Part shown: in pieces, positions 1 to 7,035 of the stretch
Numbering within the stretch: the stretch's first letter is position 1
Layout of the letters: every line of letters begins with the position of its first letter
Assembly: GCA_036399715.1 (NCBI GenBank)
Contig: DASWMO010000323.1
Coordinates: 1-12,223 of the forward strand
Source of the DNA: DASVSE01 sp036399715
GTDB taxonomy: Bacteria; Bacteroidota; Rhodothermia; Rhodothermales; Rubricoccaceae
Direction: 5' to 3'
Length of the DNA: 12,223 nucleotides
Made by a program: the position numbers and the translations under genes
Notes under the pieces: model-generated
Database searches by the model: none
Told to the model about the DNA's origin: nothing
What the model saw: the letters and a program-made list of their open reading frames with translations, nothing else

Positions 1-345
1 TGGGACCGGCTCGAAGCTCTCACACCTGGCACCGATAGCCGCTCCGGCAAGGACTGTGTACGACCCGACATTGGCCCCGACGTCGACAAAGAGGTCGGTC
101 GGGCGCAGGGCGTGGAGGACGAACGCCATATCCTCAAACTCGTGTAGGCCCGCGTAGAGATTGCCCGTCGCGCCGGTCATTCCTGGAGCAACCCAAAGCT
201 GACTGTCATTGGCGAAATCAATCGCGATCGACGTCCCGAGCGTTCGGCTGCGCACCTGCCAGCCCACCCAGCGCCCGAGCGCGCGGACACGATGCCGCTG
301 AGCGAGCGGGTGGTGCATCAGGAACGCAAACGTGGCAAGGCTCAT
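1..345 (-). CDS. FkbM family methyltransferase (N-terminal part, runs off the window)
   Basis: Only the first 115 codons are visible; the gene continues beyond base 1. The family is SAM-dependent and usually O-methylates sugars or other hydroxyls in polysaccharide and natural-product pathways. Seen: the segment GLHEFEDM (residues 67-73 region) followed by FVDVGANVGSYTVLA (86-100). The latter is the glycine-rich SAM-binding motif I, preceded by the aromatic/acidic lead-in typical of FkbM proteins. The ESFEPVP stretch (109-115) fits the end of strand beta-2, whose acidic residue binds the SAM ribose. The ATG at 345-343 overlaps the TGA stop of the upstream carbamoyltransferase as TGATG, which supports both this start and coupled translation. 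No Shine-Dalgarno sequence is visible. The acceptor is unknown; a hydroxyl of the polysaccharide made by this locus is the natural inference. Family call is strong, substrate is not. Confidence 0.88.
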   Translation of the reverse strand, partial: MSLATFAFLMHHPLAQRHRVRALGRWVGWQVRSRTLGTSIAIDFANDSQLWVAPGMTGATGNLYAGLHEFEDMAFVLHALRPTDLFVDVGANVGSYTVLAGAAIGARCESFEPVP

Positions 346-2105
346 CAGGACCGGGGTTGACGGTGAACGATGGTGTCGTTGACGACGAGGACATCCATGC
401 GCGTGCGGAGGAAGCAGTCGAGCGCCTGGGCGGGCGTGTCGACGATGGGCTCGTTCTCGTTGAACGACGTGTTGAGCACGATCGGCGTGCCGGTGAGCGC
501 GTCGAAGGCCGAGATGAGGGCGTGGTAGCGCGGGTTGTCGCGGGCGGAGACGGTCTGGAGGCGGCCCGAGCCGTCGGCGTGCGTGACGGCGGGAATCTCG
601 GCGCGGCGCTCCTCGCGGATCGGGTAGACCTGCTGCATGAATGGGTCCACGGCGCCGCCGACGAAGTAGTCGTCCAGGCGCTCTTCGAGGATCGAGGGGG
701 CGAAGGGGCGGAACCGCTCGCGGAATTTGATCTTGGTGTTGATGAGGTCGCGCATATCAGTCCGCCGCGGGTCGGCAAGGATCGAGCGGTTGCCGAGGGC
801 GCGGCTCCCCCACTCCATCCGGCCCTGGAACCACCCGACGACGTTGCCCTCGGCGAGGAGCGCGGCGGTCCGCGTGGACGTCTCGTCGACGCCCGTGCAC
901 TCGGTGACGGCGTAGGTCCAGTCCGGGTCGTCGGCCGGGAGGCCGGCTGTGAGTGTGCCCGTCGGGTAGCTCGTGCCCCAGTAGCCGTGCGTCATCTCGA
1001 AGGCGCGCGGGTGGCCGAGCGTCTGGTGCCACGTCCAGAGGGCGGCCCCGAGGGCGGTCCCGTTGTCGCCCGAGGCGGGCTGGACGTAGACCTCGGTGAA
1101 CGGCGTATTGAGGCGAATTTTGCCGTTGGCGACGCTGTTCATCGCGCAGCCGCCGGCGAGCGTCAGGTTCGTCTGGCCCGTCCGCTCGTGGAGCCCGTTG
1201 AGAATGTGGAACGCGGCCCGCTCGTAGACGGCCTGGACGGACCGGGCCATGTCCTCGTGGCGCTTCTCCAGGGGCGCCTTCGGGTCGCGGGGCGGACCGA
1301 GAAGGTCGGCGAGCTTGTCTGAGTAGACGAGCCCCATCGTGGGGTAGCCCTCGTCCCATTCCATCTCGACGCCCTCGCTCCAGTGGCGGAAGTAGGGCAG
1401 GTTGAGCTCGAAGAGGCCGTCGTCGGTGAGGGTGACGAGTTGGGAAACCTCGTCGACGTACGCCGGCTCGCCGTAGGGGGCGAGGCCCATCACCTTGAAC
1501 TCGTCGCCGAAGCCGAGGAAGCCGAGGTGCTGCGTGACGGCCGTGTAGAGCATCCCGAGCGAGTGCGGGAAGTAGACCCGGTCGAGCACGTCGATGCGGT
1601 TGCCCTTGCCCGCGGCGAGCGAGGTCGAAACGAAGTCGCCGAACCCGTCGATGGCGCAGACGGCGGCCTCGTCGAAAGGGCTGACAAAGAAGGCCGAGGC
1701 GAGGTGGGCCGGGTGGTGCTCGACGCCGTGCACCGGGGGGAGCCGGTCGGCCGGAACGCCGAGGGCGTCGGCGAGCGGGCCGGTCACGTCGCGGACCTTG
1801 CGGGCGTTCTGGACGCGGTCGAGGATCAGGCGGAGGTCCGGGCGCTTCTTGATGGCGAAGGCGGCCTTCTTGAGCAGGTTCGCGCGGGGGTCGCGGGAGA
1901 TGGCGACGTGCGCCACGTCCGCCCCGGTGATGCCGCCCATCTGGAGGCACCGCTGGATGCTCTCGGTCGGGAAGCCGGCGTAGTGCTTGATCCGGCGGAA
2001 CCGCTCCTCTTCTAGGGCGGCGACGACAGCCCCGTCGCGGAGGAGGACGGCAGAGACGTCGCCATGGTAGGCGTTGATGCCGAGGACGTAGATCGGGAGG
2101 GGCAT
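345..2105 (-). CDS. NodU/CmcH-family O-carbamoyltransferase
   Basis: This 586-residue enzyme is expected to transfer a carbamoyl group from carbamoyl phosphate, through a carbamoyl-adenylate, to a sugar hydroxyl, as known for NodU, CmcH and TobZ. Seen: the N-terminal Kae1/TsaD-like domain opens with YVLGINAYHGDVSA (6-19). Its HHPAH metal-binding motif is at 130-134, AIDGFGD at 151-157, AGGCAMNS at 317-324 and SGDNGTALGAA at 345-355, with the expected metal-ligand Asp. The C-terminal carbamoyltransferase domain (about 410-580) carries EWGSRALGNRSILADPR (431-447), FRERFRPFAPSIL (461-473) and VLNTSFNENEPIV (543-555). Length is normal and no motif is missing. The frame stays open to an ATG at 2165, but I chose the ATG at 2105 because homologues begin right at the LGINAYHGD strand and the extra 20 residues look unrelated. 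The likely acceptor is a glycan made by this cluster, since the neighbours are glycosyltransferases and a methyltransferase. Confidence 0.94.
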   Translation of the reverse strand: MPLPIYVLGINAYHGDVSAVLLRDGAVVAALEEERFRRIKHYAGFPTESIQRCLQMGGITGADVAHVAISRDPRANLLKKAAFAIKKRPDLRLILDRVQNARKVRDVTGPLADALGVPADRLPPVHGVEHHPAHLASAFFVSPFDEAAVCAIDGFGDFVSTSLAAGKGNRIDVLDRVYFPHSLGMLYTAVTQHLGFLGFGDEFKVMGLAPYGEPAYVDEVSQLVTLTDDGLFELNLPYFRHWSEGVEMEWDEGYPTMGLVYSDKLADLLGPPRDPKAPLEKRHEDMARSVQAVYERAAFHILNGLHERTGQTNLTLAGGCAMNSVANGKIRLNTPFTEVYVQPASGDNGTALGAALWTWHQTLGHPRAFEMTHGYWGTSYPTGTLTAGLPADDPDWTYAVTECTGVDETSTRTAALLAEGNVVGWFQGRMEWGSRALGNRSILADPRRTDMRDLINTKIKFRERFRPFAPSILEERLDDYFVGGAVDPFMQQVYPIREERRAEIPAVTHADGSGRLQTVSARDNPRYHALISAFDALTGTPIVLNTSFNENEPIVDTPAQALDCFLRTRMDVLVVNDTIVHRQPRS

Positions 2106-2220
2106 TTTATGCAGGTTTACGTGGCAGAGGCTGGCGACCGCTTGAGGTCCAGCGGCAGCAGACACAGCTTCTGTCGTACCGGGTCGTTCACGTCGTTAGA
2201 TAGATGGCCAGCGGGTGAGG
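2106..2220. other. Intergenic gap upstream of the carbamoyltransferase
   Basis: These 115 bases separate the 304-aa putative glycosyltransferase from the carbamoyltransferase start. The minus strand is open in the carbamoyltransferase frame for 20 codons (to 2165), but that peptide resembles no family extension. A weak stem of 5 bp (2138-2142 with 2151-2155, 8-nt loop) is present. I see no convincing promoter elements or terminator with a T-run. The gap could hold a promoter that lets the two decoration genes be expressed separately, but the sequence does not prove it. Confidence 0.4.
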
Positions 2221-3135
2221 TCATGCTAGCAGACCAGGGTCGAGGTCGTACGCTCCCCTCTGCGCATCGGGCATGTCTCCCGCCTCAATCCGCCGGACGA
2301 TCTCGGGGAGCGACGTGTAGAATTGCTCGGTTCTCATCGGCGGATGCACCGACCACATCCCAGGTCCTGCCCCTAGAAAGTCGAGCCGGTACAAGCCGCG
2401 TTGTTCCATTCGGGCGCTGAGCGCGTTCTCGGGCGCGGTGCCGAGCGGGTTACCGTTCAAGAGGGCCTTCACCAGGCTCCGCGGCGACGGGAGCGGCATT
2501 GGCAGAAGCCCCATCCGAGCGAGCAGGCTCGATTGGCGGGTCATGAACACGCGCGTGCTCATCGTCGAGAACAGGTGGGCGTGCGGCATACCGGGCCACG
2601 GGGCCGACAGCTGCGTCGTGAGCGCTCCGCTCGCGGTGGGCGGCCCCGCGAGCGGGCTGCAGAAGACGATCGAGGCCTCGCGGTCGAGGACGTTGATGGC
2701 CTCCGAGACCCAGGTCTGGCTGGCGCCTCCGTACAGCATGTCAGAGTCCGAGTGCAGGACGAGGTCGTTGCTGGCGCAGTACATCCCGTAGTAGTACGAG
2801 TACAGCGGGCCTCCTCGGTAGTCCTTGTTCGGAATAGTCTCTCTGTCGAAATACTTCCTGGCGACCAACCGCTTGGCTTCGTCCGAGTAGTCCACACGCG
2901 AAACGACGACCTTCGCATTCTCGCGCGAGAGCGTATCCAGCTGGTTCTGCAATTCGACCGCGCCCCGGTCCCAGTCCACGGCGAACCTGCCTTTGCTCCG
3001 TTTCAGGTCGAGCGTGAGCAGGATTTCGTCGACCTGATCACTCCACACTCGGATCTGGTGGCCCAGGATATGCGCACAGTGCGTCCAGTCGCTCGGTGCG
3101 ACGTTGATCTGAAGCGTTACCGCAGTGTCGGACAT
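2221..3135 (-). CDS. Putative GT-A-type glycosyltransferase, family unassigned
   Basis: This is a 304-residue soluble protein with no signal peptide or membrane segment, and I do not recognise its family. Seen: an N-terminal Rossmann-like part (VTLQINVAPSDW at 6-17, VDEILLTLDL at 35-44), then LYSYYYGMYCASNDLVLHSDSDMLYGG (111-137). An Asp-Ser-Asp at 130-132, directly after a hydrophobic strand, is what the metal/nucleotide-sugar binding DXD motif of GT-A enzymes looks like. Later come FCSPLAGPP (158-166), PENALSARMEQRG (235-247) and GMWSVHPP (259-266), the last recalling the C-terminal Trp/His stretch of family 2-like enzymes. Between two confident polysaccharide genes, a sugar-transfer role is likely. 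The start ATG at 3135 lies 19 bp after the upstream GT4 stop, without a visible Shine-Dalgarno. It could also be a non-catalytic GT-A homologue. Coding status is firm; function is moderate. Confidence 0.72.
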   Translation of the reverse strand: MSDTAVTLQINVAPSDWTHCAHILGHQIRVWSDQVDEILLTLDLKRSKGRFAVDWDRGAVELQNQLDTLSRENAKVVVSRVDYSDEAKRLVARKYFDRETIPNKDYRGGPLYSYYYGMYCASNDLVLHSDSDMLYGGASQTWVSEAINVLDREASIVFCSPLAGPPTASGALTTQLSAPWPGMPHAHLFSTMSTRVFMTRQSSLLARMGLLPMPLPSPRSLVKALLNGNPLGTAPENALSARMEQRGLYRLDFLGAGPGMWSVHPPMRTEQFYTSLPEIVRRIEAGDMPDAQRGAYDLDPGLLA

Positions 3136-3154
3136 AGGAAGGGTAGCGGGCGAG

Positions 3155-4186
3155 TCAGAGCTGGACGCAAGGCGGCCGGCAGCCCGTCCCCAGGATCCAC
3201 TCGTAGACGGCCTTCATCTGGCGGGCAGCGTCGGGCCAGCCGTAGCGGTCGAGGATGAGCGCGTGACCGCGTGCGCCCATCGCGTCGAGGTCGGCGCGAG
3301 GGCTCAGCGTCGCCTCAGTGAGGGCAGCGGCGAGTGCATCGACCGAGACGTCGGTCCACCAGCCGCAGCGGTGCGTCTCGAGCTCGCACCAGGGTGTCCC
3401 TTTCATCGTCAGGACCGGCACGCCGGCGCCGAGCGCTTCCGCGACGACGAGACCAAAGTTTTCCGTGTGCGACGGAAGGACAAACACGTCGGCGGTGCGG
3501 TAGAGCGCCCACTTGTCGGCGTCGGCGACCGGTCCGGCAAACGAGATCGCGTCCCCGAGCCCGGCGGCGTGAACCTGCGCGTCGAGGGTGGCACGGTGGC
3601 CGTCCTCGTCGGGTCCGGCGAGGACGAGTTCCCAGCCGACCGGCCCGACGCGGCGCCACGCCTCGATGAGCATCGGGAGGCCCTTGATCGGGTGCAGGCG
3701 CCCGAGGAACAGCGCCCGCCGGGTCGCCGAGCGGACCCGCTCGGGCAGCACGGCCGGCACCTCGACCCCGTTCGGGATGAGGGCGATGGGCGACGTCAGG
3801 CCACGGCCGCGGATGGCCCCCGCTTCGGCCACGCTCGTCGCGTGGAGTACGGCCGCCTGCTGGAGGTCTCGGCGCTGGTAGAGCGGCCACGCGAGGCGCT
3901 TTTTCCACCGTCGGTGTGCGAGCGCCCACGGCTCAAGCATCCCTCGGATCGAGACGACGAGCGGGGTATGTGCCTGACGAGCGGCGCGGGCGGCCCCGTG
4001 GTGCAGCGGCAGCCACAGCCCGTGGACGTGCACGACCTCCGCGGCACCGCCGGGAAGCCCGATCCGGGCGTCGACACTCTCGGCTTGCAGAGCGGCGACG
4101 AGTGCCGGAACGCTCCGTGCGAGCCCGCCCTGCGACGGGTCCGTCGACCGGAGGACATGGAGGACGCGCGTCCCGGACTCCTTCAC
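3155..4186 (-). CDS. GT4-family glycosyltransferase (GTG start)
   Basis: A 343-residue GT-B-fold retaining glycosyltransferase, expected to add a sugar from a nucleotide donor to the lipid-linked repeat unit in the cytoplasm. Seen: RVLHVLRSTDPSQGGLARSV (7-26) is the first strand and glycine-rich loop, VHVHGLWLP (52-60) the acceptor-side motif, IPNGV (137-141) and FLGRLHPIKG (160-169) the start of the donor domain. HTENFGLVVAEALGAGVPV (240-258) is the donor-binding E-x7-E region (E242, E250), and KGTPWCELE (262-270) is a signature of one GT4 subgroup. The frame is open to 4468, but the extra 94 residues are arginine-rich shadow of the overlapping polymerase gene. The GTG at 4186-4184 overlaps the polymerase stop as GTGA, so I take that start. 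The N-terminal domain is short, about 20 residues between the first loop and VHVHG. Linkage and sugar cannot be read from sequence. Confidence 0.9.
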   Translation of the reverse strand: MKESGTRVLHVLRSTDPSQGGLARSVPALVAALQAESVDARIGLPGGAAEVVHVHGLWLPLHHGAARAARQAHTPLVVSIRGMLEPWALAHRRWKKRLAWPLYQRRDLQQAAVLHATSVAEAGAIRGRGLTSPIALIPNGVEVPAVLPERVRSATRRALFLGRLHPIKGLPMLIEAWRRVGPVGWELVLAGPDEDGHRATLDAQVHAAGLGDAISFAGPVADADKWALYRTADVFVLPSHTENFGLVVAEALGAGVPVLTMKGTPWCELETHRCGWWTDVSVDALAAALTEATLSPRADLDAMGARGHALILDRYGWPDAARQMKAVYEWILGTGCRPPCVQL

Positions 4187-5694
4187 TGCGGGGCTGTGTA
4201 GAGGCGCGGCCGCTTGCGCGCGGACGCGATAAACCACGTCACGGCCAAGAACGTGAGCAGGGTGAGCGGAAGGCCCCCATACTTCAGCGAGAAGTCTGAC
4301 TCGATGTTGAACAGCGGGGTCAGCACGGCGATGCCCACTGCGGTCGTCCAGGCGCTCTGACCGGGCACGTTCAGGTGCTGGTCCATCGCACCGGTGAGGA
4401 ACCCGACGACGAGGCCGACCGCGAGAACGCCGGTCCAGCCGAAGTTGGCGTATCCCTCGACCAACCACGGAAAATTGAACGAGGTTTGAAAGTCTTTTGC
4501 TCCAATAAACCCGTAGCGGTCCCCGAAGTCATGGCCGAGATTCTTGATCGGCTTATCGGGCCAGAGGATGCGCGGAATGAGGGACGTGACGAGCGTGGCG
4601 TACGTCTCGCCGTTCCAGAACGGGACCTCGGAAGGGGTCCGCCGCATGACCTCCGCCATCGTGTCGGAGTTGCTGGACCGCTTCGCAGTCGCATCCCTAC
4701 CGACTGAAAGGGAGCCCCCGAGACCGTCGGATTGCAACGTGCCCACGACCAGACCGGCAGCCAGTTCGGCCCGCTCGGCGATGGTGACGTCGGTGCCGCC
4801 ATACCACGCGGTTTGGCGAAACTCCGCAGTGACGCCCTTGAGCACGATGACGAACACGATTCCGAAGACGAGGGCGGCAAGTGCGGTCGGACGCAACCGC
4901 GTCGTCGAAGCGGCCCAGTAAGCGAGACCGGTCGTCGTGAACAGGAACGCCAGCGTTGCAACCGAGCCTGTTCCGATTTCGACCACGGCCAGCACAAACA
5001 CGCCTACGGCAACTATGAACCGGTGCAATCCTCTGAGTCGTCCCTGACGCCACCGCACGACCAGCACGACGAGCCCGTACGTAGAGAGCGAACTGACGAA
5101 CCCCACGATTGAATTCAGCTGTGCAGCGGGCCCGAATGCGAGGAAAAGCCGTCCGAGCAGCCCCACGAAGAAGAGGCGGAGCGCCCACACGTCTTCGGGA
5201 GGGTTCAAGGTGACGAGCCTCTCGAACACGGGCCGGAACTTCCACTTATTGATGGCTCCGTAGGTCGTCAACAGGGCGGACCAGCAGAGGAGTTCGGCCA
5301 AGACAGCCTGCCCGTAATCTTTTTCAGGGTTGAGCCAGACGGCGTAGTTGAGCGAGAATGCGTCGAGCGCGACCGGCAGCGCGTAGTAGAGCCCGTACAG
5401 GACGCCCAAGACAGGCAGAAACGGGATTGGCCGCCGCTGTTCGGCAGGCGTCGAGAGGTATTGCCATGCAGGGAGAAGCGCCAGAATCCACAGCACCGCC
5501 GCAAGCATCCGCGTACCGAGCGGAATTGTCCCGGCTTCGACGAAGAGCGGGCGTGCGGCGGGCAGGACCGTGATGACGAGAAGGATCCACTGCTCAGCCT
5601 GGAGCCACTTGAAGCGCCGGGGAGCGGCCGCGCCGGAAAGCGTCCATGGACCGGGCGCGCGCGACGCCTCTCGGTAAGCAGAGGAATCGTTCAT
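4183..5694 (-). CDS. wzy: Wzy-like polysaccharide polymerase (polytopic membrane protein)
   Basis: This 503-residue integral membrane protein is best explained as the polymerase that joins flipped repeat units on the outer side of the inner membrane. Seen: about 11-12 hydrophobic segments, roughly at 36-52, 62-80, 92-110, 128-146, 170-187, 195-213, 225-240, 245-262, 270-286, 417-434, 449-463 and 474-490. A large hydrophilic loop (about 287-415) sits before the last segments and contains IPRILWPDKP (373-382). An I-P-R-x-x-W-P-x-K-P type motif in the big loop recurs in O-antigen-polymerase-like proteins of exopolysaccharide loci. Wzy proteins share little sequence, so the call rests on topology, that motif and the Wzx/GT context. 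An O-antigen ligase or acyl-modification membrane protein is possible but less likely. The ATG at 5694 follows an 87-bp gap with a stem-loop, and the stop overlaps the next gene's GTG. The gene symbol is by role, not orthology. Confidence 0.8.
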   Translation of the reverse strand: MNDSSAYREASRAPGPWTLSGAAAPRRFKWLQAEQWILLVITVLPAARPLFVEAGTIPLGTRMLAAVLWILALLPAWQYLSTPAEQRRPIPFLPVLGVLYGLYYALPVALDAFSLNYAVWLNPEKDYGQAVLAELLCWSALLTTYGAINKWKFRPVFERLVTLNPPEDVWALRLFFVGLLGRLFLAFGPAAQLNSIVGFVSSLSTYGLVVLVVRWRQGRLRGLHRFIVAVGVFVLAVVEIGTGSVATLAFLFTTTGLAYWAASTTRLRPTALAALVFGIVFVIVLKGVTAEFRQTAWYGGTDVTIAERAELAAGLVVGTLQSDGLGGSLSVGRDATAKRSSNSDTMAEVMRRTPSEVPFWNGETYATLVTSLIPRILWPDKPIKNLGHDFGDRYGFIGAKDFQTSFNFPWLVEGYANFGWTGVLAVGLVVGFLTGAMDQHLNVPGQSAWTTAVGIAVLTPLFNIESDFSLKYGGLPLTLLTFLAVTWFIASARKRPRLYTAPQ

Positions 5695-5737
5695 GGCAGG
5701 GGTCGGTACGGGCAGGCCGCCAAGGTACAGGCGTCGC

Positions 5738-5769
5738 GGCCGCGTGGACGGTCGAGAGCCACGCGGACC
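5738..5769 (-). other. Intergenic stem-loop between the CgeB-like and polymerase genes
   Basis: An 8-bp perfect stem (CCGCGTGG at 5740-5747 pairing with CCACGCGG at 5759-5766) encloses an 11-nt loop, and two further GC pairs are possible beyond one bulged base. It starts about 12 nt after the CgeB-like stop codon on the transcribed strand. No T-run follows, so it is not a classical intrinsic terminator. It may pause RNA polymerase, protect an mRNA end or affect access to the polymerase gene start about 45 nt further on. The stem is seen; its role is inferred. Confidence 0.45.
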
Positions 5770-5781
5770 GGAGCGGCCAGC

Positions 5782-6768
5782 TCAGGTAGCACGGTCGATG
5801 ATCTCGGCCATCCGGTCACGGTACTGGTGCGGCTCGTGGCGCATCAACGCGGCGACGCGCGCGGCGAGCGTCCGCTGCACATCCGGCCGTGCGACGAGCG
5901 CCCGGGCCTGCGGCAGCAGGTCGTCGTCGCCGCGGAAGTAGGCGACGGTGTCGCGGTCCGGTCCGAAGAGGGCTTCGTGCTCGTCGGTCCACTCGACGAG
6001 CATGCAGACGCCGGCCGCGGCGATCTCGAACGTCCGCATGACGTGCCCATCGCGGTTGGCGCGCCGGACGAGGCAGAGCGAGACCGACGCGCCGAGCGTG
6101 GCCTTGCGAATGTCCTCGGGTGTTGTAGGGCCCCGGTCGGCCATCGCGGCCCACCCGAAGCGGCTCCAGTTGGCCCCGTAGAGGTGCACGTTCAGGTCAG
6201 ACTCGATGAGCGGCCGCAGCAGCGCGGCGCGGTCCGAGTCGGCCCCACCGACGAAAACGACATCGCACGCGAAGCGAGCGCGTTCGCTGTCTGTAAGCGG
6301 CGCCCCGACGCAGTGGACCGGGTCGTAGGCGAAAGGTAGGTAGTAGACGGCTGGTCCGGAGAGGGCCGCGATCTGCGCGACGTTGGCTCGTCGGGGCGTG
6401 AACACGGCGTCGTAGGCGGCGAGCGCGGCAAGCGAGCGCCGGGAGCGGCTGTTGCGGTTCCACGGGTCGTCCGTGGAGACGTTGACCGTGCGCGCGCCGA
6501 GGCGCGCGAGCGCGGCGAGCGTCGGCGCGGTGATCGGCATCTGGCCCGTCGCGACGACGAGGTCCGGGCGAATCTCGGCGGCGCGGGCGAGCAGGGCGCG
6601 CTCGAACTGGCGCAGCCGCGGCGGGCGGTGGTCGCGCAGGTGCCAGTTCAGGCGACGGACCCAGCGCGGCGCAGCATAGGCGGCGGCTGCGTCGACGAAC
6701 GTGGCGTCGTGACCGAGGTCACGCGCGCCGCGGGCGAGGCTCTCGCCGACGCTGGTGTAGCCGGACAT
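5782..6768 (-). CDS. CgeB-like (DUF3880-type) glycosyltransferase; true start probably slightly upstream
   Basis: A 328-residue GT-B-like glycosyltransferase of the CgeB type, a family named from a Bacillus spore-coat gene and widespread in surface-glycan loci. Seen, numbered from the ATG: VNVSTDDPWNRNS (95-107) with the acidic pair typical of this family, VYYLPFAYDP (141-150), VVFVGGADSDR (170-180) opening the donor domain, and RTFEIAAAGVCMLVEW (245-260), the equivalent of the F-E-x2-A-x-G donor loop. No membrane segment is present. The only canonical start is the ATG at 6768, yet the codons just before it read LTVLVVG, the missing first beta strand. A CTG at 6789-6787 would begin the protein as (M)TVLVVGMSGYTS. 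No ATG, GTG or TTG occurs between 6769 and the in-frame stop at 7036. Family call is good; N-terminus is uncertain. Confidence 0.86.
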   Translation of the reverse strand: MSGYTSVGESLARGARDLGHDATFVDAAAAYAAPRWVRRLNWHLRDHRPPRLRQFERALLARAAEIRPDLVVATGQMPITAPTLAALARLGARTVNVSTDDPWNRNSRSRRSLAALAAYDAVFTPRRANVAQIAALSGPAVYYLPFAYDPVHCVGAPLTDSERARFACDVVFVGGADSDRAALLRPLIESDLNVHLYGANWSRFGWAAMADRGPTTPEDIRKATLGASVSLCLVRRANRDGHVMRTFEIAAAGVCMLVEWTDEHEALFGPDRDTVAYFRGDDDLLPQARALVARPDVQRTLAARVAALMRHEPHQYRDRMAEIIDRAT

Positions 6769-6789
6769 TCCGACGACGAGGACGGTCAG

Positions 6790-7035
6790 GGGCGAGGCGA
6801 AGGAACGGTCGGCCAGGCGAACGTCGGGGCGTTCACGGCGCGAGGGCTCGCTGCGATGGAGCGAGGGGCACCGCCTCGCACGTCGCGGGCAGCAGCCTGT
6901 TGAGGAAGGGCCACCCGCAGAACCCGTCTCACCGAGGGTGGCATGGACGGGCGACGGGAGATGTGCAGGGGAGGAGAGAACGGACGGCGCCGGCCGAAAC
7001 CGTGGCGACGGCGATGCACCGCAGCGAGACGTTCG
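6790..7035. other. Largest intergenic gap, two stem-loops
   Basis: These 246 bases separate the GT4 gene ending at 7036 from the CgeB-like gene. Two inverted repeats are visible: GCCACCC (6910-6916) with GGGTGGC (6936-6942), 7 bp with a 19-nt loop, and GCGAGG (6861-6866) with CCTCGC (6874-6879), 6 bp with a 7-nt loop. Neither is followed by a T-run on the transcribed strand. The minus strand has no stop in the CgeB-like frame across the whole gap, but the peptide is Arg/Ser/Pro-rich and looks non-coding until the last few codons. I see no recognisable promoter. A break between two transcription units, or an operon-internal leader, fits best. Confidence 0.45.

Noticed and set aside
357..1322. 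321-codon open frame on the plus strand opposite the carbamoyltransferase
   Set aside because: It is a shadow of the carbamoyltransferase gene, whose motifs are all on the minus strand. The plus-strand peptide is Arg/Gly/Val/Asp/Glu-rich with no recognisable domain; long antisense frames are expected at this GC content.
2401..3258. 285-codon plus-strand open frame opposite the putative GT-A gene
   Set aside because: The minus-strand product has balanced composition and GT-A-like motifs, while the plus-strand product is Arg/Val-rich and shows none. I checked this one because the minus-strand gene is itself unassigned.
3125..4201. 358-codon plus-strand open frame opposite the GT4 gene
   Set aside because: Low-complexity, charged peptide without motifs, exactly antisense to a gene with clear GT4 signatures.
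4187..4468. 94-residue N-terminal extension of the GT4 gene at 3155-4186
   Set aside because: It lies in the wrong frame of the polymerase gene and is Arg-rich; the GTG in the GTGA overlap starts exactly before the first GT-B strand.
5461..6339. 292-codon plus-strand open frame spanning the polymerase/CgeB-like junction
   Set aside because: It crosses two minus-strand genes and an intergenic stem-loop, with no domain-like pattern.
6910..6942. Intrinsic transcription terminator
   Set aside because: The stem is perfect but has a long loop and no T-run on the transcribed strand, so I record it only as an inverted repeat.
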